From positions 62,001 through 126,000 of the forward strand of contig JAHQIW010001527.1 in the NCBI GenBank assembly GCA_019055375.1: a DNA stretch of 64,000 nucleotides, read 5' to 3'. A model generated the notes under the pieces. That model searched no databases. It was given only the letters and a program-made list of their open reading frames with translations, and was not told the DNA's origin. Numbering within the stretch: the stretch's first letter is position 1; the number at the start of each line of letters is the position of its first letter. The position numbers and the translations under genes are program-made. The DNA is from Parelaphostrongylus tenuis (lineage: Eukaryota; Nematoda; Chromadorea; Rhabditida; Metastrongylidae). This document shows positions 37,715-48,493 of the stretch, piece after piece.

Positions 37715-38921
37715 TCAGGTAGATGTTACTCGGGATGCTGCCTGGCCGACAACAATGACAGTTTGTAAGAGATGATAGCTCGATGGAGCGGCATCAGGGC
37801 TATGTGCTGGGATGGTCCTGTGGTCTGCCTTACTTTCCTTAAAATGTGTTGAGTCGAGCGTCATCTTGGAGAAGGGTAAGATTGACTGGTTTGGACACTT
37901 CTCTCGCACTCTGGCAGCTAACTTTCGAAGTTGTTCTTCGTTAAGTTGGCACTGTTCGTTTGCTTGATGTCGAGCAGCACCCAAATCATCATGCCCTACC
38001 AACCTCAGAAAACCGAGAACATAATCTTTTGAGCATGGTACTTAGATTATGCTAGAGCTGGTAGGTCTTTGCCATAAAATAGCCAGTGGGCGGGGGACTC
38101 ATAGTTTTGATAGTAGGCTCAAAGCTCATCTCTTGTGATGCAGAATTCAAGGAAATCCTTTTTGTGCGATCGCAGCAAAATACTTTCGTAGACGGTCACG
38201 CGTGCAGTGCGGTCGTAGTCGGTCAATGCATGAGTGACTATCGAGACATCATTAGTCAGACCCCTTCATTGTCTGCATCTTTGTGACCCCTGACTAGAAC
38301 ATTCTCCAATGCACCACAACCTTTTGGCAATAAACCGACTGAAAAATGAGGAAACTGTATGAAGCAATAGTGCGGAAAAAATTATGAGACAACTCAGTAC
38401 AGTGCGCGGCATAATGTATACACCCTTGTTCCATAGTTATAGTGTTTTACAAAAGACGTACATTATAAAGTAGTGGTTCCTCTGATTACAAAAAACTTTA
38501 GAATTTTTTTTACAATCTTCTCCTTATTTCGTTTTTGCTGTGTACGGACATCAGCGAATACTATTAGGTGGAAAAGAAACTTTTGGAACAATTGCGCAAA
38601 ATTGAAATATGCATGAATTCCAAACAAAGTCTGTAATATTTGATCTTCAAAAAAAAACCGTAGTTTTTTACGACTATCTGCCATCTGTTCCAGAACAACA
38701 ATTAAATCTTCGTTGTTCAATTTTGTTACGTCTTGAACGAAGCTTATCTTTGAGGTCAAGATCTCCAGCTTTGAAGCGTCCAAACTAGCGTTCAGCAGCA
38801 TATTTGCATGTTGTGCACTCCCATCAATTTCGTTGATTTTATCGATTGCAACTTTCCGTAAGAGATCCTTTCTACAATAATGACAGAATAGAACACGTTC
38901 TTCGATCCTATCGTTAGACAT
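37715..38921 (-). pseudogene. Decayed mariner transposase (R1a)
   Basis: Read on the minus strand. The N-terminal ORF (38,921 to ~38,650) matches the two HTH ends of mariner: LFCHYCRKDLLRKVAIDKIN then EIDG, and QDVTKLNNEDL followed by a V..LEQM...KKL pattern; the WFxxF linker is missing. Downstream, broken frames give RSHKKDFLEFCITRDE (first catalytic Asp block), AHWLFYGKD, KIMFSVF, EEQLRKLAARVREKCPNQS and AHSPDAAPSSYHLL. The third Asp (normally PSDYH) is Ser. It has multiple stops and cannot be active. The N-terminal match is weaker than the rest. Confidence 0.72.
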
Positions 38922-39000
38922 AGCGGAGGTATGTAACGAAGTAAAATAAGGACGAATAATATGTAGGCCTTTAGTGAGAAAGTCCCACAGAACGGTTTCT

Positions 39001-39045
39001 GCCGAGCTGACGATTCTGGAAGGATGAAACATGAGTATAGTGCTG
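39001..39045 (+). ncRNA. Hammerhead ribozyme relic, first of a tandem pair
   Basis: Core CTGACGA and GAAAC are kept, but stem I and stem II (TTC...GAT) pair poorly. It lies ~320 bp before the intact motif at 39,321. Confidence 0.6.
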
Positions 39046-39049
39046 TACA

Positions 39050-39430
39050 AGAGCCCTTACCAGACCACATGATAAGTTGGCTCGAATCATAATGAGAGGA
39101 TATATTGAAATTTGAGCGTGATCTAAACGAAGCACTCGAAATAAAGGTATAATTATGATAAAAGTACCAGCCAAAGAGCAATCGAGTGCGCAACACACTG
39201 TGTTGGGTGAAGGTTTCACTTGACATGGAGTGTAAAGCGTTCGTCGTCGATGACTCTCTATAAGGAGTGTGAGGCTCCCGAGAGAACTGGCTATGAAAAG
39301 ATCGACAGACGACGGGTTCTGCCCGGCTGATGAGTCTGCAAGGACGAAACACGTGTCTCGGGCTGTACAAGAGCCCTTACCAGACCACATGACAAGTTGG
39401 CTCAAACACTAATGAAAGGATCCATTGAAA
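39050..39430 (+). mobile_element. Hammerhead repeat unit, tandem partner (R1a only)
   Basis: From TTACCAGACCACATGA near 39,057 to the same phrase near 39,378 is one ~320-bp period with one ribozyme. R1b lacks it, so it is a tandem duplication or dimeric insertion within R1a. Confidence 0.7.
39321..39363 (+). ncRNA. Type I hammerhead ribozyme motif, intact
   Basis: Stem I GCCCGG with TCGGGC; CTGATGA; stem II GTCT-GCAA-GGAC with a GNRA tetraloop; GAAA; loop-less stem III ACAC/GTGT; cleavage triplet GUC. This is the classic arrangement of schistosome and newt repeat hammerheads, which need a dimer or a companion stem III. Confidence 0.9.
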
Positions 39431-39431
39431 T

Positions 39432-39668
39432 ATGAGTACTGATGAGAAAGAAGGATCATCACACTCAATGACTGATGTAGATGATCATTTTGAGGCGAAA
39501 ATCGAAGGTGGTTTATGGATTGGATTTGCAGATGAATTTTCCGTTTATTGTTCAGCAGTAGTCTATCATTTGCAGGACACTGAAATGTCGAAAATCCGAA
39601 TGAACGAGGGTAACATAAAAAGAATGACACCAGAGGGCGTTGCTCTGATCTTTCGTTCAAGAAGATAA
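39432..39668 (+). CDS. Small ORF of unknown origin (R1a)
   Basis: 78 codons starting MSTDEKEGSSHSM, acidic at first, then DDHFEAKIEGG. R1b has a longer open version at 60,817-61,122. No domain is recognised. It starts right after a hammerhead unit and could be part of a transposon or a chance ORF; many substitutions between the copies are non-synonymous. Confidence 0.2.
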   Translation: MSTDEKEGSSHSMTDVDDHFEAKIEGGLWIGFADEFSVYCSAVVYHLQDTEMSKIRMNEGNIKRMTPEGVALIFRSRR

Positions 39669-39859
39669 ATTTTTTCTTACTTTCATTATGACATCAATTG
39701 AAAATTAAATTTTTTCTTACTTTCATTATGACATCAATTGAAAATTCATCCTCTTCGGCAGCCGACGATATGTACTACCTTGTTTAAACCAATTTCAAGC
39801 ACTCAAACTCCTGCGAAAGCCGAATTTGTTCCCAGAAGGAATATGGTAGCTACACGAAT

Positions 39860-40370
39860 TAACAGCGTTAGCGATCCATTACGTCTTTCTGAGTGTTGGT
39901 CGAAAGATTACAATTACAGAGGTACTATCACGGCATCGATAAAGTGCAAAACATGGAGCTTATGTGTCATGTATTCGTAGTTGGTAAAAGGAGAAAAACC
40001 TCTAGCGGATTGGCTGCGCTAGGCTACACGTTATTTTTGCCAACGTTTGCTACGTTTCCACATATCTAAACAACAAGTTGATGATAATAAGTGCTCCGCA
40101 ACTAAGTTGCTTGTTAAATGCTTACGAGGAACCTGTTATTTCTGAAACGTCGGTGTTCCCACTATAAGAAAAAAAGAGGTGTCGTGTTATAAAATATGTA
40201 TAGAGTGCAGTATTGCTTGCGGTGACTAATAAGGCTGTAGATCAACCGAGCTAACCCAACTTTAGATTGGAAATGTTAATCTGTGCTTGCTTTTGCACCT
40301 GTTTAATATGCTAACCCATCAGACTTCCTAAGATGTCTTGTTGCGTAGCTGTAGATCATCTGTTGATTTT
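39860..40370. other. No gene recognised
   Basis: No supported coding or RNA feature between R1a and the next hammerhead element. Confidence 0.4.
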
Positions 40371-40436
40371 TTTTGTTTCGAGTGTTTTCTCAAGACCACA
40401 GCTCATATTTCAGTATGCCTGATAATCATTTTCGAG

Positions 40437-40850
40437 CCACGCATGTCAGTGGTCTGTCAAAGAGGGCTGACTTATGAAACTCGGGCCCCATAAGTCAGAA
40501 CTCTCTGACAGACCACTGACATGCGTGGCTCAAAAAATGGTTATCAAGCATATTGAAATTTGAGCTGTAGCCTTAAGAAAACACTCGAAATGAAAGATAT
40601 GATATATTGAATATACCAGTTAAGAGCAATCGAGTGTGCAACACTCTATGTTCGGTGATTTCACTGAAGATAGAGTGTAAAACGTTTGTCATCGCTAACT
40701 CTTAGTGTGAACATAGGAAAAGGCGAGAAAGGGTAACTGCCCGACTGACGAGATCGCATGATCGAAGCACGTGTATCGGGCTTTATAAGTCAGTCCTCTT
40801 TGACAGACCACTGACATGCAGAGCTCAAAAAATGATTATCAGGCATCTGT
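40437..40850 (+). mobile_element. Hammerhead repeat element, second subfamily
   Basis: It begins with a near-perfect foldback (40,437-40,533, arms with TGTCAGTGGTCTGTC), followed by TTGAAATTTGAGC, a hammerhead at 40,739, and a second copy of CTGACAGACCACTGACATGC-like tail about 298 bp after the first. This makes it a unit flanked by its own tail on both sides. Confidence 0.7.
40739..40781 (+). ncRNA. Type I hammerhead ribozyme motif, near-intact
   Basis: Stem I GCCCGA/TCGGGC (six pairs); CTGACGA; stem II GATC-GCAT-GATC; then GAAG, so the closing pair of stem III is G-U instead of A-U; stem III GCAC/GTGT; triplet GUA. Probably weaker but still foldable. Confidence 0.8.
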
Positions 40851-41119
40851 GGATTGTTCGTGGAAACTAGAACTGGCAGTCTAAAAAAAAAAATAAAGAG
40901 CTCATCAGTTTGTTCTCAATTTTTCGTAGACATCCGTTCACGGTATTCATACTCACTATCAATGTAAGGTACGTATTAGCAAGTGGACACGCCGTTGTGA
41001 TAATTACGAAACTTTTTTTATTTGATTTATGGAGTTTATGTCGACCTTTGTAAAGCTTCTTTTGCAAAATAGTATATGCTGTTTTTGGACTCGTGCTTTT
41101 GATACGCTTGGTGGCCATA

Positions 41120-42230
41120 TAGGTCAGTGATATAGTTTATGTATAATTTTGTCATCCTTAATTACCTTCGTTTTGTTTTGCTGCATTCTAACCTAAAGCA
41201 TTCTGTTTTCTCTTTTTTGGCTGCAATTTTGCTTCAAATGTCTTCTTTTTTCGGTAAACATGAGCATTTGAGTGTTCCGCATCGATCTCATAGTTGGATG
41301 CTCCCTTCAAAACTCGCTGATATCACGCTTATTTCAAACCCTTTTTGGATTCCTCGAATTCTGAAAGCTTGCTGTGCTTTGTATTAGCCAAATATCTCAA
41401 TAATATCTGCTATCAACTTCAAGTCTCTATTTTGTGAGGTCTAACATGAATTAACATTTTTTGAATCCCTTAAATTCTGAAAATTACTATGTTTTTTATG
41501 TTGCAAAGCTAGCAGTTTATGAACGCCGTATGCTTTTAAGAAAACCTACTTTGTATCGTTCTGTATTCATAATTCTTTGTGATTCTGATTACTAAACTTT
41601 ACATTTGATAAATGACCAAGTTTATCCTTATTGTATTTGCCTTAATTTCTTGAGTGAGTTTCTGCTTGCTTTGCAATGCATAATTTTGCGGTCGCTGTTG
41701 CCGTTTGGAATCCTTAGACTTCATGTTCTTTACGTTTACAGTAATATGTATCCTCGAAAAATCAAAGAACAAAAGATTCATACGGCAGTAACATAATCTA
41801 TCAAAGTGCCATAACGTATTCATTTATGAACACTGTATATTCTCCAAAAAAATCAGATATTTTTTATGAAATATTCGGCAACAATAATGTTTTTCTGTTT
41901 GCCATTTTACCCATCATCTGTTATCCAAGAAAATGTTGGAATTCACATGTCTGCTTGGCTGTCATTTGATGATTTTGATCTTCTCATAGGTTAGCTTATT
42001 GTTGAGTGAACTGTAGCAAATGGGAGCATGCTTGGTCATGAACGTGGTCAAATCATGGACCGTTCTGTGATGCATGATTTTTCAAGCCATTGCGCACTCA
42101 CGCCCTCAAGTATAAGTGCTCAAATCTAATTTTCTAACACCTATATGAACCTGGGCTTAAAGTTCGGTGGCGAATAAGTCTTTGCATTAGCATCTACCTG
42201 CTGGAAAATTCGGCTTACAGCTTAATCTAA
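41120..42230. other. Unassigned AT-rich stretch
   Basis: Short hydrophobic ORFs only, without splice signals or motifs. Confidence 0.4.
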
Positions 42231-42234
42231 TCAG

Positions 42235-43890
42235 AACCGTTCAAGATGAGCGGCAATTGCTTGATGAAAAACACAATCCCAGAATTGCTAAAACATGAAC
42301 GATACTTTGATATTAATTAAGACTAAGAGAGTAGTGATCTGAAAACAGCTCAAGCTTGACTAAACTCACGGCTGATTTGTGCTTTCCAGATCATATTGGT
42401 TAGCGGGTGGATAGCACTGACAGTGTTAAAATATGGCTGAAAGAATGTTACACTAAACTCTCTGATGATGTAGTGGTAATGTGTGCACCACTGCAAAATG
42501 TAATCGTAGGTTCGAGGCCCACACGATATTCCGAATTACTCTCGTTCAAATTTTTCTGAAAGTGATCTTGCAGGAACCATTGTTTCTTATTTTTTCACGG
42601 CAATAACCGCCTACAGATTCCTGAAACAACTACCATCGCTGCTCGCAATTTTTTAGGTCTAAAAATCAGGTGACCTATAACTTTTTTAAACTGCTTTGGG
42701 CACCGATAACCTTAATCTCTCGTTTTTTACATAAATTCTGAGCAGTTTTGGTTATCGCTTCCGTTATATATGCCGGAAAAATTATAGATGCGATGCACTT
42801 TTTATACAAAAATTCTGCCAATCATCGCTCATGTGACCACGCCACCTCTCTCCAACTCAACTGAGGAAACCTTCATCGACGAGAATTTCCTGTTGTCTAC
42901 GACTTTATTAACAGCAGCAGTCGGTACGCTTACGGCTGTCTTGAAGTTCTTTTCAACATTTTTTTTTCTGTGAATTCCAGCAGCCTGTAATGATTATGAA
43001 TGAAAGATTATAGTATTGAGTTATTTGGAAATTTGTGTAAGATTTGTTTGATTCCGTTTTCTTTAAAGCGCCTAGCAGTATTTTTTTCAAACAATGTGCT
43101 ATTACATATCATTACATTTCCAATTTAATGTATATTTGCTCCTTATAATTCAGCTGAAATTTGAGCTAAAACAAGCTTTAGCTTGTTTGCGATGGCGTGT
43201 ATCCTCCCCAGGTACACGAATATTCAAAGAAGTTTGCTGTTGAACAGAGTTATTTCCCCCAACATTCAATAAATCATAAAGCAAATCAGCATAAATCCTG
43301 GCGGTTCTGAAACTAATTAAGGTATTGAAAGGTCTCTATACAGCTCTGCAAGAGCAAAAAGAAGATCATATTTTACCCGCAAAAGTTTACTCTACACTTA
43401 AAAGTTATATATCAACCAAAGTATATAAGCGCTTTGAGAAAAGCATAAAGTATAAGAGTCACATTGAGAAGTTCATTTTTGTCAAAAACGGTGGGGAAAA
43501 CTTTAGTTGATCTGCAGAAATTGAGTGCCCTCTTGCAAATCACTATCTGCGATTGAACACTGACGTCTCGCCCAAATTAAAGGTTGAGAATTGTAGTCCC
43601 AAAGTAGCAATGTCGCCAAATCTGGGAAAAATTGAAGCTTACTCCTAGTGCAGCAGAAGCCCCAAAACATGAATACAGTAGGATCAAGGTGATACCTATA
43701 AACGCACAGTACAACTCTGCTTCAAAAAATTTCGTCGTAATAATATAAGAGGGACTATGCCGCAAAAATCCTTCTGATATAGATGTTGGTAAATTCAAAG
43801 TCTTAGCGGGAGCAAATATACGCATAGCTGCATGAGATTTTGCTAAAGAATACGCTGTGAGCATCTCAGCCAAGTCTTTGCAGAAGCTCA
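42235..43890 (+). repeat. Inverted repeat IR2, left copy (unknown element)
   Basis: Reverse complement of 55,853-57,690. It contains a tRNA-like stretch (42,461-42,530) and old coding frames on the plus strand: near 43,325 LKGLYTALQEQKEDH and YKRFEKSIKYKSHIEKFIF, near 43,520 an IECPLANHYLRLNTDVSPKL stretch, and near 43,680 EYSRIKVIPINAQYNSASKN and KVLAGANIRIAA. All are broken by stops. The family is not recognised. Confidence 0.75.
42461..42530 (+). pseudogene. tRNA-like pseudogene or SINE head
   Basis: A-box-like GATGTAGTGGTAATGTG and B-box-like AGGTTCGAGGCC at tRNA spacing. The T-arm pairs at 4 of 5 positions, but no convincing acceptor or anticodon stem forms. Confidence 0.4.
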
Positions 43891-44720
43891 CGAGGTCGGT
43901 GGTTCGATCTCGCGCCCATCACTCATCAAGCCATCCATCTCTCCGGGTATCGGTAAGTTGGTAGTATGATGGTCTCAGCCTTATCTGGGAGATATTCAGC
44001 ATTGACTTGGTTCAGCAGGAGGCCACCACAAGTTATTTTGAAGGCCAGATATGCATTCAATCACCTCCAACGAAGTTAAAATTCCAGGGCACAAATCCAT
44101 GGCGCATCCATCAGAAATTGACCAACGCTGAAAGCCTTATCTTTTATTCAGTGGCACCTCTATACCTTCTGTTGCGGCCAAATTGTACAGATTTTGTTGA
44201 GTGCATAAACGTCTATGTTATCAGCCATTCTGCGTTCGACTAATCAGTTGAGTAGTCACAAGTTTTTTTTTGAATGAATCACCTTCAGTCATTTTCTCTT
44301 GCATGCACAACTTTTGATATTTCATTGTCACCTGTACTATGTACAAATCATTTTTACTATTCACTTCAGCTGCGAGAAACGCAGTCCACACAACAGAGTA
44401 TGAACTCGTACTTTGCAAGTGCGACTTCAAATTTTCAGAATTGATTACTCATCGTATTTACAATTCCTCAAATTTTTCTTAAATTGCTTACAAGAGCAAG
44501 TGGATTCAACTATATGAGCACAAACAGTTTAGCATACTGCCTATACAAATGACATCTGTTGATCACATTGGACAAGACGATGAAGCCAAGGCGGTGGATC
44601 ACATGTAGTGCTGTAGCACTATTATGTGTACGCATGCACTATCAATGCATTTATCTGTTGATTAACGAGTAGCATCATTATAAAAGCAAAAAATGAAGAA
44701 TGGAAATTTTATCATTCCAG

Positions 44721-44979
44721 GGAAGTACCCGATTTTTGTATGATGTTCAGGAGTGGTCGTGGTTCAGCAAGTAAAGAGAGGATTGTCAGCACAACACAGC
44801 TGTCTGAGAGGATGATTAGTAAGACAGCTTTGAAGAATGAAGACATATATGCAGAAAGATACGATGAAAATGAAGCAAAGGAAGCGCCAACAGCAGTTCA
44901 CGAAGAAGTGGATTCCGACACAGTGGATATTGTTAAGAGAATACCAAATGAGCCAACAAATGATATGAAGCCAAAATGA
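44721..44979 (+). CDS. Candidate terminal exon, unknown protein
   Basis: A TTCCAG acceptor ends at 44,720, after which a hydrophilic frame runs to a TGA at 44,977-44,979. It contains SKERIVSTTQLSERMISK, YAERYDENEAKEAP and HEEVDSDTVDIVKRIPNEPT. The acidic/Ser/Thr-rich composition is unlike the surrounding AT-rich noise. No domain is recognised, and an alternative acceptor lies at 44,750. It could be the 3' exon of a gene or a lone relic. Confidence 0.35.
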
Positions 44980-45214
44980 CGATAAATTCCAGAAACACAT
45001 GCCATGAAATCTTACTGCAAGGATTCTCAATTTATTTCGTCACTGTCATAATATCGATTAATATAAAATAATGTGTTATTGGCGTTTACTTCTTCACTCC
45101 ATTAATATCTTATGGTCATATAGACATGAATTAGGTAACAAGCACTGTAGTGGACTCCTTAATTTCTTTGTGAAAAAAGCACGAGATTTTTGGAATTTAT
45201 GTTTCATGATTGTC

Positions 45215-45400
45215 CTTACAAATCAATGGAGGTGTTTGACTGCGTGGATTGTGAACAGTCTAATCTTTCCAGGCTCCGAAGAAGATGAAAGCTTCTAAGC
45301 GTCAGCTGTATGAATAAATGCAATTGAAAAAGCAGCAAGAAATAAGGAATTACAGCAAAATAATGAGGTCAATAGATAGCCGGTCTTGGGAGTTACTGTA
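45215..45400 (+). repeat. Dispersed repeat, also at 15,160-15,330
   Basis: Second copy of the repeat described at 15,160; nothing else recognisable. Confidence 0.5.
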
Positions 45401-45590
45401 ATAGATTTTCAGTGCTCCATGAAACCTTCCCAGAGTAACATATCGTAGGTTTTCGAGGTTGCTAGTGCATGTTCCTATTAGAATGTAGATTTTTTTCATA
45501 TGCTTATTTTTTATTTTGAGGCAAGAGATGCGGAAATGTAGCCAGAGCTACCGATCCTAAGCATAAGCTAATGATTGTAAAACATCTGAA

Positions 45591-45782
45591 TTAGGCTTCT
45601 TTTGTCAAATGATCACCGATTGTAGTTAGCCTTGTTTGTGGGCATTTTGCACGAATCGTTAATTTCCTAGTTCGTGATAAACTAGACGTAGAAATAGATT
45701 CGAGTTGAAGACCAGCTGCGCTAGGATCTCTAACTAAGACATTTTTATGACGTCCGTGTGTTACTTTCCAAAAAGGGTGCAC
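45591..45782 (-). CDS. Candidate ORF, unknown
   Basis: Minus-strand frame with FWKVTHGRHKNVLVRDPSAA and SRTRKLTIRAKCPQTRLTTI, ending near 45,591. Basic, with no recognised domain. It could be a terminal exon or a repeat fragment. Confidence 0.2.
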   Translation of the reverse strand: MHPFWKVTHGRHKNVLVRDPSAAGLQLESISTSSLSRTRKLTIRAKCPQTRLTTIGDHLTKEA

Positions 45783-46029
45783 AATATGAAGCGTATTCTT
45801 ATGGTTGTTACATGTCTGCAGAATTCGATGGAAAGGAAATAACTTGTTCTACAATGAAAAAGAAAAAAGTGTTCAGCACTTAATCTCGCTCCAAAATCCC
45901 ATTACCTCTGTGCAAGCAAAACAAAAGTGCGACTTCTTCAAAATCATTGAACAGGCAGAATAGCTACCTCTAAATGTACACTGAACAGATTGTAACTGAC
46001 ATTATTGCAAAGCATGATGATTAAGTTCT

Positions 46030-46345
46030 ATCAAGAATAAAGAATAAAGATCTTGGCGTTGATCGATCCCTAAGGGATGCGCTATTCATTCGCTTTCAAT
46101 TTTAGCTTCGTTATAGGTGATTAAGGCATATCTGGCCTTCACAATGACTCGTGATGGTGTACTGATATATCGAGTCGGTGTTGCTTATCCTCCCAGACAA
46201 GTTTGGGACCAGTCTGCTATCAATTTACTGATCACGGAGGGATGTATGGCTTGGTGAACCATGAACGCTAGACTGAACCATCCATATTGTGTTCGGCGCA
46301 AAGCACCTCTAAGTACTGCGCTTCGTGCGTTCCTCTACATGTTGT
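46030..46345 (-). mobile_element. tRNA-derived SINE, uninterrupted copy
   Basis: The minus strand starts with a tRNA-like head near 46,345 (GTGCTTTGCGCC and GGTTCAGTCT). The body then matches the repeats around the RTE element (CATATCTGGCCTTCACAA, GAGTCGGTGTTGCTTA and TTGGTGAACCAT on the plus strand). It shows the pre-insertion structure of the element at 50,975-54,915. Confidence 0.6.
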
Positions 46346-46632
46346 TAGATGGTCCTTCTAAAGAGTTGTAGCCCCATCATTTCTAAAACCACTTTTAGAT
46401 TAATTTTAGTGTGCTGGAATCTTTTTTGAAAATTTCAGTAAAAAATATCGTTGTCATGTATGCCTGGTGCCCATATAACATTGAACGTGTGTCCACAAAT
46501 GCTCTCCCAGTTTTCTGTACCAGCCTTCATACCTTTTATTCAGAAATTTTGAAATTCACCGATATACGATCTGACTAAAATATTGTTTGGAAAATACACC
46601 TCAATGATTTATTTGACATATAATTCTTACAG

Positions 46633-46771
46633 GGACATGATGTCCGCAAAGTACGGGTCTCATCGAAGAGGCAGAGATGTGCGTCATGTGTGGGCAGTGG
46701 CTAAGAAAATGCCACTGATTATGGCGATGATGCCGAAACACGTGGGTTTGCCAAACTGTTACTTCGAATGA
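46633..46771 (+). CDS. Candidate exon, unknown protein
   Basis: A TTACAG acceptor ends at 46,632. The frame reads MMSAKYGSHRRGRDVRHVWA and AKKMPLIMAMMPKHVGLP up to a stop at 46,771. No domain is recognised. Confidence 0.25.
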
Positions 46772-46849
46772 TCATAACCAAACCTCCGAAAGACGGCTAA
46801 AAACACTTTTAAGGTCTACAAATAAAACAAATGGTTAAATAAATATTGT

Positions 46850-47109
46850 TGGAGGATGGAATCAAAAAGAAAGATCACAGCACAACGATAGTTGAGTTGA
46901 ATACAAGAAGTTTTTTGTGGCTTGCAAGTGACGAAGTAGAAGAGGAACCAGATACCGATATTTCAAATGTGTTATCACAGCATTCCATCATCGACAGTAG
47001 AACATTCATTATGAAGCAGACAAGTTTAAAAATCAAACCTTCCGATATTCCCATCGATATGTTTTGTGAAACGAAGGTAGTACCAGGAACATTGAAATGG
47101 GACTGTTAA
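46850..47109 (+). CDS. Candidate coding fragment, unknown protein
   Basis: Open frame with DHSTTIVELNTRSFLWLASD, EVEEEPDTDISNVL and KIKPSDIPIDMFCETKVVPG, ending in a TAA. The balanced composition suggests real or once-real coding. There is no family match from reading, and links to 44,721 or 46,633 are not established. Confidence 0.3.
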
Positions 47110-47313
47110 GTGATCAGAAGTTTACCAGAAAATTGAGCGCTGCCGAAAATTACTTTTGAAGGACATCTCATTACAGCTAGACAGTCAGCTCATTAAATCT
47201 TTACTCGAAATATAACAGATTGATTAACACCTTCAAAATCTTAAAATCAGCATTTTCAAAGTACTTCTTCAATCATTCTCACCTGTCATAATCATTTCAG
47301 CTTTACTGTCGAT

Positions 47314-47517
47314 ATGAGTGGACGCAAAAATTGTAGTCGTCTTCTCTCTAAGCACCAAACACAAAATTCAGCAAATTATCTGATGATACTTACGATAAAT
47401 GAGGGAGAGATCACGCTTTCGATGATTCTTCAATTTCTGCTGTGGTTTTTTCTCTTTACAATGCGACTATGCATGCAGTTTATGAAGTTCCTAGGAAAAG
47501 GCTCCTACTGCGGTTAA
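47314..47517 (+). CDS. Candidate exon, unknown
   Basis: Follows a TTTCAG acceptor near 47,301. It starts MSGRKNCSRLLSKHQTQ and ends with a hydrophobic LQFLLWFFLFTM segment. Weak support. Confidence 0.18.
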   Translation: MSGRKNCSRLLSKHQTQNSANYLMILTINEGEITLSMILQFLLWFFLFTMRLCMQFMKFLGKGSYCG

Positions 47518-47935
47518 CAAATAAAATATTTTCTTAACAGATTGACAAAGATAATCATTTTGAGTAGAAAACAACGAGATTTCAATACCGACTGCTGACC
47601 TGGTATCGGTGTTCCGGTATTTGTATGAATACACTAGCAGTATTTCAGTGTCTTCAAGCATTGAACAGCGAGGTAAGATCTAAAAGTGATAGAAATCTAA
47701 CAAAACATTGCAGTGAATTCCTTATTAACATTGACACATTTGTTTAGAAGAAAGTATCAAAGAAAACAGTAAGCAGTGATGTAAATGATTATATAAGAGA
47801 TTTTTAGGGTATTTCAAATTTCTAGGAATTTCTTTTCGCAGCAGAGCGGCGAGAACAATAACAGCAAATAATAGATTGAGAACAAAGTCCTAACAGTCGC
47901 GGAAAGTTTAAATTTAACGTTAGTTCGAGCAGTAC

Positions 47936-48102
47936 CTGTTTTTGCAACTTCATGAAAATATCTCAGAAATTTACGTGGTCGACCTGGTCGGTTACGATCG
48001 GAGCAAACGTTGGACTCCAGGAGGTCAAGTTCCGTCATCAGTTGCACTTCAAAATCGGTGTCATGATCTGTGTTTAGTAGAAATTCAAAGGTGTCACGCA
48101 TT
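47936..48102 (-). CDS. Candidate exon with an AT-hook-like motif
   Basis: On the minus strand an acceptor-like GTTCAG is followed directly by ATG. The frame encodes MRDTFEFLLNTDHD, VQLMTELDLLES and SDRNRPGRPRKFLRYFHEVA, then a GTACTG donor. RPGRPRK fits the AT-hook core, so a minor-groove DNA-binding role is possible. The acceptor touching the ATG could be a trans-splice site. The mariner relic at 48,119 abuts it on the other strand, so it may instead be transposon-derived. Confidence 0.35.
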
Positions 48103-48118
48103 CTGAACTTGTTTTAAG

Positions 48119-48493
48119 TAGTCACGCCATCAATGCGGAACTCTGCTGTGAGCAGCTGGACCAAATCTACGATGCATTGATGAAACTACCCGATATTAAT
48201 TCGTCGAAAGCGTGCGCTGTTTGAACACGATAATGTCAAACATCACATCGCAAAGAAGAATAAGAAAAAGTTTGATGTAGTGACGGGAGTCGATATCTTG
48301 GCGCACTTAGCCAACAGTCCAAATGCTGCGCCATCCGATTATGGTCGAGATCCTCTGGAAGAACATTTCGTGCGTAGACGCTTATTCCCCAAGGAATGGC
48401 GATTTCGAGTAGATTCGAAAGCTTGCAGATCGTTGGCGGAAAATTGTGGATAATGATGATTCCTATTTTGAAGAAAAATTCGTGTTGTTTTAA
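48119..48493 (+). pseudogene. Mariner transposase C-terminal relic
   Basis: Plus-strand order: NAELCCEQLDQIYDALMKL, HDNVKHHIAKKNKKKF (second-Asp block), ILAHLANSPNAAPSDYG (third Asp kept), then in another frame KLADRWRKIVDNDDSYFEEK and a TAA. Frameshifts break it and no N-terminal half is present. It is a different copy from those in the palindrome and in R1. Confidence 0.75.

Larger units (their letters stand above)
37659..39855 (+). repeat. Direct repeat R1, copy a
   Basis: Matches 59,363-61,202 in the same orientation, from the TTCAAAATACAT-type start to GGAATATGGTAGCTACAC. It holds a mariner relic (minus), hammerhead units and a small ORF. It is longer than copy b because it has an extra ~320-bp hammerhead unit. 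Confidence 0.85.

Noticed and set aside
38792..39405. Long overlapping minus-strand ORFs across the hammerhead units
   Set aside because: They run through the ribozyme repeats, which are constrained as RNA; the same phrases recur at 58,992-59,273 because the repeat recurs.
43500..43570. Penelope-like element in IR2 (a VKN...FS...E motif before 43,560)
   Set aside because: Attractive because Penelope-like elements can carry hammerheads, but only a few residues agree and no reverse transcriptase or GIY-YIG motif was seen.
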